Source: Allorhizobium paknamense (GTDB lineage: Bacteria; Pseudomonadota; Alphaproteobacteria; Rhizobiales; Rhizobiaceae). From it: DNA of 64,000 nucleotides. The stretch's first letter is position 1; each line of letters begins with the position of its first letter. A model generated the notes under the pieces. The model did no database searches. It was not told the origin of the DNA and was given only the letters and a program-made list of their open reading frames with translations. This document shows, piece by piece, positions 56,841 through 64,000 of the stretch. The stretch spans positions 81,957-145,956 of the forward strand of contig NZ_JAUSWH010000014.1 in assembly GCF_030815125.1 (NCBI RefSeq), written 5' to 3'. The position numbers were made by a program, and so were the translations under genes.

Positions 56841-58676
56841 TCACGCCGCAAGCGCGTCGATTGCTGCCGCTTCTTCTTCGGACAGCCAGCGCCCTTCGAA
56901 CATCTGTTCAAAATCCCGCATGAAATCAGTTGCCGAACCGGCCGCGTTCAGAACTTCAGTCTCCGTCAAGCGTACGCCATATGTTGCTGCTAGGTCATCA
57001 ATAATTGGCTTCATGCTGCTGCGCTGCCCGACGGCACTTTCGTGCCGCCGCAACCGCTCTCCCGCGATCATTGCGACACTTGCCGCATCACCGTTCTTGA
57101 TATCCCAACGATGCCCACCTTGCTTGATGGCTCGTTCGTATCGAGCGACATCCTCCCGCCGCTCCGCCTTGTCACGCTGATCCAATTGGATCATTCGGCG
57201 CATTGCCTCTTCCGCTTCGGCACGGAGGCGCTCATTCAATGTGGCAGAAGCTTCCTCGTTGCGTTTGGCAGCAATAATATCGCTATCGGCCTCCGTCTCG
57301 CGCACAGCTTCTGAAAATCCACCGGCACCGCCCCATTCGACACGCCGCAAGAAAGTTGATGCGAGGCGGTAGTTCATCCAGCGCGACCAGACCGCAGCCT
57401 TGACAGTACCGATGACCTGACCACGTTCGTGGTGCTGTTGTTCCTCCGGTTCGGATTCAAAACCGCCGTCTTCCGCGTCCCGTTGAGTATCGGGGCCGAT
57501 GCCCAGCTTCTTTGCGAGCGAAGCGGAAACCACGCACGAACGCGTGCCTGGCATCGCTTCTTGGTACTCGCTCCATTTCGCAAACATATACTTTGTGCGT
57601 GGCGCTGTCTGGTCACCATCAGCGGCTTCCAGCGCTATGTCCCAGGGTGTCAACGCGTCTGCGTCACCTTTGTCGCCATCATCATCGATGCGCCAAGACA
57701 TACTGCCCTTTGTCGTGTATCCCGCAGCCTTTTCCGCATCATGCGCCACATGCGTTTTGCAGCTATTGCGCCTAGACGCGACACATCCAGATTTGTGAAT
57801 CTGGGCCACATAAGCTTCTTCAAGCCACCGGCCCGCTGCAAATCCTCGATCTTGGATCATCTCCTCCAGGCGAGCATCGTCGTATTCCGACGCTTCATAT
57901 TCGGCGTCAGTTGGGCCATCGATCACAACAGCAAGATGCTGGTGATAGTGCCACCCGTGCTTCTCGCCCAGTTCGACTTCCTGCCCGACGACGACACCAA
58001 GAATACCATACTCCCGGCACGCATCGCGCCAAGCGCGACCTTTTCTAGACTTGCTGGACGCCTGCTGGATCAGAGTCTTGAGAGCGGCGAGCGACGTTGA
58101 TTTTCCATGATAAGCCGTAAGCGCAACCATGGCGACGGCTCCGCCTCGGGCATACGCCGCTTGCGTTACCTTTAGAACCCGCTCCATGCGCTTAAGCGCC
58201 AGCCGACGAGCACAGACAGGGCAAAGCCACGGGCTATCACATCTAAAAACCCCCGACACGCCTGCTTGAACACCACCGTTTTCATCGCCGCGATAATGAA
58301 TGTTTACATGTGCGGCGGTGTCAGCCGGGCGTCCACACCCACAGACAGCAGGACCACGGGCATCCTTGTCTTTTGGACGGCAAAGGCGCTGAATCTTTTC
58401 GAGTAAGGACCATCTTTTGACGACCGTGGAGCCACCAAACTGGTGCTTATCTTGTGTCGATAACTGACTCTCAGGAACCGTAGCCCCTCCAGTACCTAGC
58501 GCGTGGCGGCTTCCCTTATGTCCCGATTTACGCGAAGCGCAAACGGCGGCACGCACGGCGACTTCACCTTTGGGGATGGAATGGATTGACAATGCAGATG
58601 CAGAGCCGCCCAAAAGCGTCAGAACAGGTGACTGGCTCCCCGGCTTTTGGGAGATGCGCCCACGAGCGGCGCTCAC
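56841..58676 (-). CDS. HUH-type rolling-circle replication initiator (Rep)
   Basis: A 611-residue protein. Cysteine pairs C112/C114 and C146 with CPVC at 152-155 look like a zinc site. The HUH motif is HYHQH at 243-247 (EKHGWHYHQHLAVVI). The presumed nicking tyrosine Y320 lies in AAGYTTKGSM with K323, the order seen in Rep_1-type plasmid initiators. The C-terminal third is charged and helical. It would nick a double-strand origin so that the excised circle can replicate. The GTG start at 58676 lacks a ribosome binding site; a GTG at 58556 with AAGGTG upstream is an alternative, which removes 40 residues outside the conserved domain. Confidence 0.78.
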   Translation of the reverse strand: MSAARGRISQKPGSQSPVLTLLGGSASALSIHSIPKGEVAVRAAVCASRKSGHKGSRHALGTGGATVPESQLSTQDKHQFGGSTVVKRWSLLEKIQRLCRPKDKDARGPAVCGCGRPADTAAHVNIHYRGDENGGVQAGVSGVFRCDSPWLCPVCARRLALKRMERVLKVTQAAYARGGAVAMVALTAYHGKSTSLAALKTLIQQASSKSRKGRAWRDACREYGILGVVVGQEVELGEKHGWHYHQHLAVVIDGPTDAEYEASEYDDARLEEMIQDRGFAAGRWLEEAYVAQIHKSGCVASRRNSCKTHVAHDAEKAAGYTTKGSMSWRIDDDGDKGDADALTPWDIALEAADGDQTAPRTKYMFAKWSEYQEAMPGTRSCVVSASLAKKLGIGPDTQRDAEDGGFESEPEEQQHHERGQVIGTVKAAVWSRWMNYRLASTFLRRVEWGGAGGFSEAVRETEADSDIIAAKRNEEASATLNERLRAEAEEAMRRMIQLDQRDKAERREDVARYERAIKQGGHRWDIKNGDAASVAMIAGERLRRHESAVGQRSSMKPIIDDLAATYGVRLTETEVLNAAGSATDFMRDFEQMFEGRWLSEEEAAAIDALAA

Positions 58677-58742
58677 TGGAGCGTCAATGGAGTATTTACA
58701 AAATCAAAGTAGTCGTTCACAATCATGAAACAATCTCTAATG

Positions 58743-58783
58743 AAAAGCCGCCGAGGGTTCCAGCCCGATGACAGCGGCTTTTT
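58743..58783. terminator. Terminator-like hairpin upstream of rep
   Basis: Stem aaaagccgc / gcggctttt around cgagggttccagcccgatga, with a T-run on the plus strand and a shorter one on the minus strand. It lies between rep and the serine recombinase gene and could attenuate the rep leader. Confidence 0.5.
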
Positions 58784-58834
58784 CATATTTGGGCTGGAAT
58801 GCTTCGGCGTCAACCTCATTCGGATGCCTCATTT

Positions 58835-58941
58835 GGGTGTACCCAAACGATGCAATTGCGTGAGACATCTTTCGCGTCTCAATAGGGTTTACTTCCAAAT
58901 TATAAGACGACACACTCTATGCATCTAAATCCTATTGAGAC
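58835..58941. promoter_or_regulatory. Inverted-repeat region before the serine recombinase, candidate recombination/operator site
   Basis: Three symmetrical sites: the palindrome tttgggtgtacccaaa (58835-58850), gagacatctttcgcgtctc (58862-58880), and a 15-bp inverted repeat gtctcaatagggttt / aaatcctattgagac (58876-58890 and 58927-58941) flanking ccaaattataag. The recombinase start follows directly. This could be a res-type crossover site or an autoregulatory operator. Confidence 0.45.
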
Positions 58942-58948
58942 ACATACG

Positions 58949-59500
58949 ATGACAGGACAGCTTTACGGATATGCCCGCGTTTCAACCTCCGATCAGGACC
59001 TCGCCATTCAAGAGGCGGCACTTAGAGCAGCAGGATGCACGATCATCCGCGCCGAAAAAAAATCCGGTACCACGACGGGCGGACGCGACGAGCTGCGAAC
59101 ACTACTCGATTTCACACGAAGAGGTGACACCGTCCTTGTCACGCGCATCGACCGACTGGCGCGCTCGATTGCCGACCTAGACGCGATAGTCAAAGAACTA
59201 GAGGCGCGCGGCGTCGCCCTTAAGGCCACCGAGCAGCCAATCGACACTTCTTCAGCAGCAGGTCGCGCGTTTCTGCAAATGCTCGGCGTTTTCGCCGAAT
59301 TCGAAACGGCCATTCGCAAAGAGCGCCAGCTTGAAGGTATAGCCAAGGCAAAAGCAGAAGGTGTCTACAAAGGCCGGAAGCCCTCGATAGACACCGATCA
59401 AGTCCGGGCACTGGCCGCATCCGGCTTTGGAGCATCCGAGATCGCACGGACAATGGGAATTGGAAGAGCAAGCGTTTATCGAGTCATGCAACAACGATGA
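58949..59500 (+). CDS. Serine recombinase (resolvase/invertase family)
   Basis: A 183-residue small serine recombinase. The N-terminal catalytic domain has GYARVSTSDQD with the nucleophile S12, then KSGTTTGGRDELRTLLDFTR, VTRIDRLARSIADLD, and the linker helix AGRAFLQMLGVFAEFETAIRKERQLEGI. The C-terminal helix-turn-helix is ALAASGFGASEIARTMGIGRASVYRVM. It may resolve multimers of the circular form or invert a segment. The internal ATG at 58949 gives the family N-terminus; the earlier ATG at 58919 lies between the inverted repeats. Confidence 0.9.
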   Translation: MTGQLYGYARVSTSDQDLAIQEAALRAAGCTIIRAEKKSGTTTGGRDELRTLLDFTRRGDTVLVTRIDRLARSIADLDAIVKELEARGVALKATEQPIDTSSAAGRAFLQMLGVFAEFETAIRKERQLEGIAKAKAEGVYKGRKPSIDTDQVRALAASGFGASEIARTMGIGRASVYRVMQQR

Positions 59501-59772
59501 CAATAAGCTCGCGGGGGCTTCAGCCCCCTGGCGCGGCCTACGGCCTTACCCAGCCCCCACCCTTATCGCCGGGGGGCTAGTCCGGACAGGGGCATTCGGC
59601 CTATGGCCTTCTGTACCTGTCCGGTTGCGATAGGATTTGGTCGCTCCGATCTATCAAGCACAACCAGCCGGGCCGAGTCCTCGCCTTCGGCTGCGGGCCG
59701 CACCACCCCGTCAGCTTCTGCTTGACAGCTCTTCAGCTTAGGGCACCCAACATCAATGCGAGGGCGACGGAT
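59501..59772. other. Hairpin-rich region, candidate origin (oriT or replication origin)
   Basis: About 270 GC-rich bases between the recombinase and integrase genes with stacked inverted repeats: gggggcttcagccccc (59513-59528), ggcctacggcc (59535-59545), and ccggacagg / cctgtccgg (59582-59590 and 59616-59624) enclosing ggcctatggcc. No gene. The density of hairpins suggests an origin or terminators. Confidence 0.45.
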
Positions 59773-61350
59773 TTACGTAGCGAACCTTTCCAGCTTACCT
59801 ATTTCGTGAGCTAGCACGTCAGGCTCAAATTCGCCGTAAGCCTCGCCTTCGGTCGCAGGAACGTGACCCTGCATATAGTCACGAGCACCGACATCCATCT
59901 TCACCTTTCGCGCGCGGGTCTTGAAGCCGTGCCGCCATGCGTGGTTCGGCTGTATCTGATCGTCGTCTACGCCGATTTTCCGCACCCAAGCAGCGATGCG
60001 TTCGCCAACCTTTTTGTATTGGGGATTACCGTCTTGTCCGCCACGTGAACGGGCAGGATCGTAAAACAGTGGCGCATCATTTTTTGACCGCTTCACGAAA
60101 TCTAGAAAGCCCTGCTCGACCAAATGCGGATGTATCGCAACAAATCGAGGAGCACCGTTTTTAGTAGACCCCGCTTCTGGGGTAATCCACATGAGCCAAA
60201 CGCCATCATGGAGCTGAATATCTTGCTTTCGCAATTGAGCAATTTCGCCGACGCGCGCACCTGAGTAGGCGCAGAGCCACGGCAACCACCTGAACGCGCC
60301 GCATATCTGATCAGACATGCGATCAGATTGAGGCACCAAGGTAGCCCGTAGAATCGTAATCGCTTCCTCGCCGGTAAAATACGGCTTTCGCGTTTTTCGC
60401 CTTCTGGGAACCGCAACAGTGACACCATCAAGCGGGTTCGATGGAATACGGTTGTTCACAGCCCCCCACGCGCAGACCGTTCGCAACGCGGCAAGGTAGG
60501 CATCCTTCACCGTGTTCTTTGCAAGCCCGTCTTTGATGAGCTTGTCTTTCCAGTCAATGCACCACTGCTTCGTTAAGTCGCGTGCATCTGGCACTTCCAC
60601 CGACACTTTGGCAATGATCGGCTTCCACCGCTTATAAGAGGCGGGTGAAATTTCCTTCTCGCGTGCGTAATCTTCGAAAATGGTTGTGATCAGGAATTTT
60701 TCCGAACCAACGTCCCCACGATTTTCACGCGCAGATGGCTGCGTTATTTCCAGCTTGGGGAAGCGGTCCGCTTTCCGATCAGGCGTATAGTCACCCAGAT
60801 GAAAATTCATCAAAAGTTGACGAGCTTGAATCAAGGCCTGCTGAACATGATTGCGTAATAAATCGTAACTTTCGGTATCTAAAAGAATACCGCGCTTACT
60901 CAAATAGGCATCTAATTCAGGTGGCTCCAGTATTTCCTTCATCCAGGCATCTTTAATTACTTTTGCCCTGTCGGTATCCGCAAAGCCAACGCTGACGCTT
61001 TTATCGTATGGATTGAAATGCTTTTTCGCCAACACACCAAGGACAAACTTCGATTTTGAGGGCTTATCTTCATGCGCCGCAACATATTCGCGATAAATTT
61101 CGCCAGCCATCGCCAAGGCTTGTTTAAATGACAGTGAAATTCGACCTTTAGCGAGTTGCGCCCAACGAGCTTCGACCTCGGCAGAAACGCGAGCATGAAT
61201 AACCTTGGCTTCGCGTGGGTCTCGGGTTCCGAGGGTGACCTTTTCCTTCCGTTTGCCGACAAGCGGAATCAGGTCTTTCGGTACTCTTTTGCGGAACTGA
61301 TAAATCCCTGTGACGGGATGCTTGAACGGCTGAGTCATCTTAAGGACCAT
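59773..61350 (-). CDS. Tyrosine recombinase/integrase
   Basis: A 525-residue phage-type integrase with an N-terminal DUF6538-like segment (HPVTGIYQFRKRVPKDLIP) followed by a core-binding domain and the catalytic domain. The catalytic residues are R366 (YSGARVGEI), H470 and R473 (NHAWRHGFK), H496 (MQGHVP) and the nucleophile Y505 (EGEAYGEF). It should insert and excise the element at the tRNA-Ser 3' end. It lies 86 bp from the tRNA and is transcribed away from it. Of three clustered in-frame ATGs the second is preferred, with AAGG 9 bp upstream. Confidence 0.93.
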   Translation of the reverse strand: MVLKMTQPFKHPVTGIYQFRKRVPKDLIPLVGKRKEKVTLGTRDPREAKVIHARVSAEVEARWAQLAKGRISLSFKQALAMAGEIYREYVAAHEDKPSKSKFVLGVLAKKHFNPYDKSVSVGFADTDRAKVIKDAWMKEILEPPELDAYLSKRGILLDTESYDLLRNHVQQALIQARQLLMNFHLGDYTPDRKADRFPKLEITQPSARENRGDVGSEKFLITTIFEDYAREKEISPASYKRWKPIIAKVSVEVPDARDLTKQWCIDWKDKLIKDGLAKNTVKDAYLAALRTVCAWGAVNNRIPSNPLDGVTVAVPRRRKTRKPYFTGEEAITILRATLVPQSDRMSDQICGAFRWLPWLCAYSGARVGEIAQLRKQDIQLHDGVWLMWITPEAGSTKNGAPRFVAIHPHLVEQGFLDFVKRSKNDAPLFYDPARSRGGQDGNPQYKKVGERIAAWVRKIGVDDDQIQPNHAWRHGFKTRARKVKMDVGARDYMQGHVPATEGEAYGEFEPDVLAHEIGKLERFAT

Positions 61351-61373
61351 GTGGACCATCCTTGTGTACCAAG

Positions 61374-61393
61374 GCAGCGGTCTACAAACCCTT
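61374..61393 (+). other. Candidate integrase arm-type site (right)
   Basis: gcagcggtctacaaaccctt, inverted relative to the similar sequence at 51588-51606. Confidence 0.4.
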
Positions 61394-61436
61394 AAAACTC
61401 AAGCAGTTCAGCATTTCCAGGCTTTTCAAGGGGAAA

Positions 61437-61526
61437 TGGCGGAGAGGGTGGGATTCGAACCCACGATACGGTTGCCCGTATGCCGCATTTCGAGTGCGGT
61501 GCTTTCGACCACTCAGCCACCTCTCC
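61437..61526 (-). tRNA. tRNA-Ser (anticodon CGA)
   Basis: On the minus strand it starts ggagaggtggctgagtggtc and ends gttcgaatcccaccctctcc plus gcca. The anticodon stem ccgca/tgcgg holds the loop CTCGAAA, giving CGA. The long variable arm (tacgggcaaccgta) is typical of serine tRNAs, and CCA is encoded. The T-arm and acceptor stem form the integration target of the adjacent element, and the gene remains intact. Confidence 0.97.
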
Positions 61527-61801
61527 GGTTAAAACTGGTCGGCACCTTGGCGGTGCGGTGGGCTACATAACGGGCATTCAACCGGCTGGCAAGAGATAAA
61601 TATCGAAAATTCAGGGCTTTTGCCTTGACAGGCGGCAGGGGCTCGCGTATCCGCATCACGACTTTAGATGTGGATAACTGCGTCTAATGGCTTTCCCGGG
61701 AAAAACGGGTTTCACCGGCAGGTTCGCCTGCCAATCCGACTGACAAAAAGACGGCCTTTCGCTTAGCGAAAAGAGCCGGAACGAACATGAAAGGTAAAAA
61801 A
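61527..61801 (+). promoter_or_regulatory. Promoter and leader region of rplU-rpmA
   Basis: About 275 bp without a gene. Close to rplU it holds hairpins cccgggaaaaacggg (61698 area) and ggcaggttcgcctgcc (61719-61734), then AAAGG 7 bp before the rplU start. The hairpins may be part of a ribosomal-protein leader, but no known motif could be assigned. Confidence 0.5.
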
Positions 61802-62116
61802 ATGTTCGCAGTCATCAAGACCGGCGGTAAGCAGTACCGCGTAAGTGCCAACGACGTGCTGACCATCGAAAAGCTGGAAGCCGAAGCTGGTGCAACCATC
61901 GAATTCACCGAGGTTCTCGTTGTTGGCGAAGGCGCTGATGCCAAGTTTGGCGCTCCCTTCGTTGCCGGTGCAACCGTGAAGGCTGAAGTTGTCGAGCAGA
62001 CCCGCGGCAAGAAGGTAATCGCCTTCAAGAAGCGTCGTCGCCAGAACTCCAAGCGTTCGCGCGGTCATCGCCAGCATCACACCGTCGTGCGCATTACCGA
62101 CATCGTCGCTGCGTAA
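61802..62116 (+). CDS. rplU: 50S ribosomal protein L21
   Basis: 104 residues: [20 protein letters not shown] at the N-terminus and [20 protein letters not shown] plus QHHTVVRI are the L21 signature. It binds 23S rRNA in the large subunit. The ATG at 61802 has AAAGG 7 bp upstream; an ATG five codons earlier would overlap that site. rpmA follows after 38 bp. Confidence 0.97.
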   Translation: MFAVIKTGGKQYRVSANDVLTIEKLEAEAGATIEFTEVLVVGEGADAKFGAPFVAGATVKAEVVEQTRGKKVIAFKKRRRQNSKRSRGHRQHHTVVRITDIVAA

Positions 62117-62154
62117 TCCGGTCAACGAGAACTAAGGTTTAAAGGAGAACTCCA

Positions 62155-62427
62155 ATGGCACACAAAAAAGCTGGCGGTTCCTCGCGTAACGGTCGCGATT
62201 CTGAATCCAAGCGCCTTGGCGTGAAGAAGTTTGGCGGCGAGACCGTCATTCCGGGCAACATTATCGTTCGTCAGCGCGGCACGCAGTGGCATCCGGGCGC
62301 GAATGTCGGCATGGGCAAGGACCATACCCTCTTTGCACTTTCCGCCGGTAATGTCGCCTACCGTACGAAGTCCAACGGCCGCGTATTCGTGTCCGTAATG
62401 CCGAAAACGGCGGAAGCCGCGGAATAA
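62155..62427 (+). CDS. rpmA: 50S ribosomal protein L27
   Basis: 90 residues: [20 protein letters not shown] and LGVKKFGGE, then [20 protein letters not shown], typical L27. Its flexible N-terminus reaches the peptidyl-transferase centre. AAAGGAG lies 7 bp before the start. Co-transcribed with rplU. Confidence 0.97.
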   Translation: MAHKKAGGSSRNGRDSESKRLGVKKFGGETVIPGNIIVRQRGTQWHPGANVGMGKDHTLFALSAGNVAYRTKSNGRVFVSVMPKTAEAAE

Positions 62428-62493
62428 GCCGGTAGCGCGATAAAACAGCCGGCGTCTCATCGACCCGGCTGGCCGTAGCAGGTTCAGCAAAGC

Positions 62494-62533
62494 AAAAAGG
62501 GAAGATGGGGCGCCACCCACCTTCCCTTTTTCT
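62494..62533 (+). terminator. Rho-independent terminator after rpmA
   Basis: Stem aaaaagggaagatggg / cccaccttcccttttt with a cgcca loop and T-run. The acetyltransferase pair starts 34 bp later, so some readthrough or a separate promoter must serve it. Confidence 0.8.
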
Positions 62534-62566
62534 TTGACCTCTTTTCAACCTGAAGGAGACTGAACC

Positions 62567-63205
62567 ATGCAAAGCTTAATGTTGAGGGATGACCAATCGC
62601 GGTCGCCCGACGATCGGCTGAGGCCCGATCGGTTAAGGTCGAGTTGCCCCGTTCTCTTGTCGCAGCGGCTCGTTTTGCGCGCCCCGCACGTAGAAGACAT
62701 CGACGCCCTTGCCCATCTCGCCAACAACGCCGCTATCGCCTCCATGGTATCCCGCATGCCGCATCCGTATACGGCGACAGACGCCGCGGATTTCGTGCGA
62801 CGTTCCAATCTCGGCGAGATTGGCAAGTGCGTCTATGCCATCACGAAAGCGGATAATGGCGAGTTTCTCGGCTGCTGCGCGCTGGAGCCGCATGTCAACG
62901 ATGCCGAAACGCTTGAACTCGGCTACTGGCTGGGCGAGCCCTATTGGAATAACGGCTATGCCACGGAAGCGGCCCACGCGCTGATCGACATGGCTTTCCG
63001 GACCCGGGAAGACATCACGTTTCTCGATGCCCGTTGCCGGGTCACCAATGTCGCGGCACGACGGGTCATCCAGAAAAGCGGCTTCCAGTTCCAGGGAACC
63101 GGCATGGTCGCGCATCTGGCGGGCCGGGGCATGATGCCCGTGGAATGGTACCGGCTGGACCGGAAGACCTGGATGTCGCTCAAGAGCTGGGGAGAGATGC
63201 GATGA
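62567..63205 (+). CDS. GNAT family N-acetyltransferase (RimJ/RimL-like)
   Basis: A 212-residue acetyl-CoA-dependent acetyltransferase. SQRLVLRAPHVEDIDAL, LGYWLGEPYWNNGYATEAAHALIDMAF (acetyl-CoA loop) and ARCRVTNVAARRVIQKSGF are typical of the RimJ/RimL subgroup, which acetylates ribosomal protein N-termini or small molecules; the target here is unknown. AAGGAGA lies 8 bp before the ATG. It is coupled to the next gene by an ATGA overlap, and both follow rplU-rpmA as in other rhizobia. Confidence 0.9.
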   Translation: MQSLMLRDDQSRSPDDRLRPDRLRSSCPVLLSQRLVLRAPHVEDIDALAHLANNAAIASMVSRMPHPYTATDAADFVRRSNLGEIGKCVYAITKADNGEFLGCCALEPHVNDAETLELGYWLGEPYWNNGYATEAAHALIDMAFRTREDITFLDARCRVTNVAARRVIQKSGFQFQGTGMVAHLAGRGMMPVEWYRLDRKTWMSLKSWGEMR

Positions 63206-63783
63206 ACGCCGTTCTCGAACAGCCGCGCGCGATCACCAGCCCAGGCCCATGCCCGATCATCGAAACACACAGGCTGGTGCTTCGCCCGCATCGCATGACG
63301 GATGCCGATGCCATGGCGGCCTCCTTGAATGACTGGCAGGTGACGCGGATGTTGAGCCGCGTCCCCATGCCCTATCATCCCGAGGATGCACGCGATTGGC
63401 TGAACCGGGTCTGCTCCGGCACGCTTGCGGATTGGTATCTGGCCATAACCGAGGGCGATGACGTGCATATCGGCTCTGTCAGCCTGGAGCTTCGTCAGGG
63501 GCATTGGCATCTCGGCTACTGGCTGAACCGGTTTTACTGGGGGCAGGGGCTGATGACGGAGGCAGCCGGCGCGGCGATCGATCGCTTCCTGCGCCGCATG
63601 CCGGAAAGCGAGGTGCATTCAGGCGCCTTCGCCGACAATGCCGCCTCCTTGCGGCTGCAGCAGAAGCTGGGCTTCGTGCTGCTGGACTGCCGGGAAGCGT
63701 TCAGCCTCTCCCGCAATGCCATGGTGCCGTTGATCGAAACCCGGCTAAGGGCTCAGGATTTCCGGCGTCCCAAGGGGGCATGA
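63202..63783 (+). CDS. GNAT family N-acetyltransferase (RimJ/RimL-like), paralogue of the upstream gene
   Basis: 193 residues, clearly related to the preceding gene: ETHRLVLRPHRMTDADAM, MLSRVPMPYHPEDARDWL, LGYWLNRFYWGQGLMTEAAGAAIDRF and DNAASLRLQQKLGF align with its counterparts. Tandem duplication is the likely origin. The start overlaps the upstream stop as ATGA; a longer frame extends upstream inside the first gene and is rejected. Target unknown. Confidence 0.9.
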   Translation: MNAVLEQPRAITSPGPCPIIETHRLVLRPHRMTDADAMAASLNDWQVTRMLSRVPMPYHPEDARDWLNRVCSGTLADWYLAITEGDDVHIGSVSLELRQGHWHLGYWLNRFYWGQGLMTEAAGAAIDRFLRRMPESEVHSGAFADNAASLRLQQKLGFVLLDCREAFSLSRNAMVPLIETRLRAQDFRRPKGA

Positions 63784-63821
63784 AAGGTTGGGCGCGTATA
63801 TCAAAAATACGCGTCCAACCT

Positions 63822-63875
63822 GCTGCATAATTCTTTAAATCGGAATCGATTTAAGGTGAAAATTATGCAGCAGAT
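63822..63875. repeat. Repeat family A copy (single hairpin)
   Basis: ctgctgcataattctttaaa ... ggtgaaaattatgcagcag, with the inner palindrome aaatcggaatcgattt. Confidence 0.75.
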
Positions 63876-63917
63876 GTAAAGCACGTTGCCGCTTATCAGC
63901 CTCATGCAACGTGCTTG
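63876..63917. repeat. Repeat family D, first hairpin only
   Basis: aagcacgttgccgcttatca / gcctcatgcaacgtgctt, directly after a family A copy: another mosaic junction. Confidence 0.7.
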
Positions 63918-63954
63918 TCTTATGATTTTCCTGCTTCTTCGTGAGATAAAGAAG

Positions 63955-63985
63955 CGCCGGAGAGGGTGGCTGCCCTCTTCCGGCG
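63955..63985 (+). terminator. GC-rich hairpin after the acetyltransferase pair
   Basis: Stem cgccggagaggg / ccctcttccggcg with a tggctg loop, no T-run. Probable terminator or start of the next gene's leader. Confidence 0.45.
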
Positions 63986-64000
63986 ATGGGGGACGGATCG

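Larger units (their letters stand above)
51537..61453. mobile_element. Integrative and mobilisable element inserted at tRNA-Ser(CGA)
   Basis: The element is bounded by an 18-bp direct repeat atggcggagagggtggga: one copy at 51537 stands alone, the other is the 3' end of the tRNA-Ser gene. In between lie, from right to left, a tyrosine integrase next to the tRNA, a serine recombinase, an HUH replication initiator, an unknown small gene, a MobV-type relaxase, a coiled-coil membrane protein and a three-gene accessory cassette. There is no type IV secretion system, so transfer would need a helper. The cargo genes are clearly AT-richer than the chromosome and carry none of the dispersed chromosomal repeats. 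Confidence 0.85.

Overview
The window reads as the chromosome of a Rhizobium/Agrobacterium-type alphaproteobacterium (Rhizobiaceae). The evidence is the pair of cyclic beta-1,2-glucan genes ndvA/chvA and ndvB/chvB, an RpoH2-type heat-shock sigma factor, the giant NAD-dependent glutamate dehydrogenase, the rplU-rpmA-GNAT-GNAT order, a DUF1013 (TrcR-type) cell-cycle regulator, and many copies of the short palindromic mosaic repeats typical of Rhizobiales intergenic DNA. Codon use is GC-rich throughout, except in an island at about 51.5-61.5 kb whose cargo genes are visibly AT-richer.

Layout. 0-5 kb: the end of a YibQ-like divergent polysaccharide deacetylase, rppH, rpoH2 and a lipid-anchored M48 protease. 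5-9 kb: a thiBPQ thiamine ABC-transporter operon on the minus strand, preceded by a TPP riboswitch with a plausible sigma-70 promoter; thiamine pyrophosphokinase lies 5 kb further on. 9-15 kb: an unknown gene, an ABC transporter with a decayed ATPase domain, an Uup-type ABC-F protein, thiN and a LuxR-type autoinducer-binding regulator. 15-28 kb: ndvA (exporter), an M20 amidohydrolase and the 2833-residue ndvB (synthase). 28-41 kb: an MFS permease, NAD-GDH, pyridoxal kinase, beta-carbonic anhydrase, the holA-lptE-leuS operon and the YggS PLP protein. 41-51 kb: propionyl-CoA synthetase, an alpha/beta hydrolase with a divergent LysR regulator, trcR, acsA, a zincin-like protein, a CitE-like lyase with DUF1737, a small membrane protein and leuD.

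51.5-61.5 kb is a 9.9-kb integrative and mobilisable element. It lies between a tRNA-Ser(CGA) gene and an 18-bp copy of that gene's 3' end. It carries a tyrosine integrase next to the tRNA, a serine recombinase, an HUH replication initiator, a MobV-type relaxase, an unknown coiled-coil membrane protein, and a three-gene overlapping cassette: a small protein, an HEXXH metallopeptidase-like protein and a dCTP-deaminase-like protein. By analogy with phage-defence dCTP deaminases this cassette is the best candidate for an undescribed system. After the tRNA the core chromosome resumes with rplU, rpmA and two tandem acetyltransferases.

A second unusual feature is a roughly 100-bp palindromic repeat that is read in frame inside the predicted N-termini of both ThiB and ThiP. 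A third copy of the same element supplies the stop codon of the M48 protease gene.
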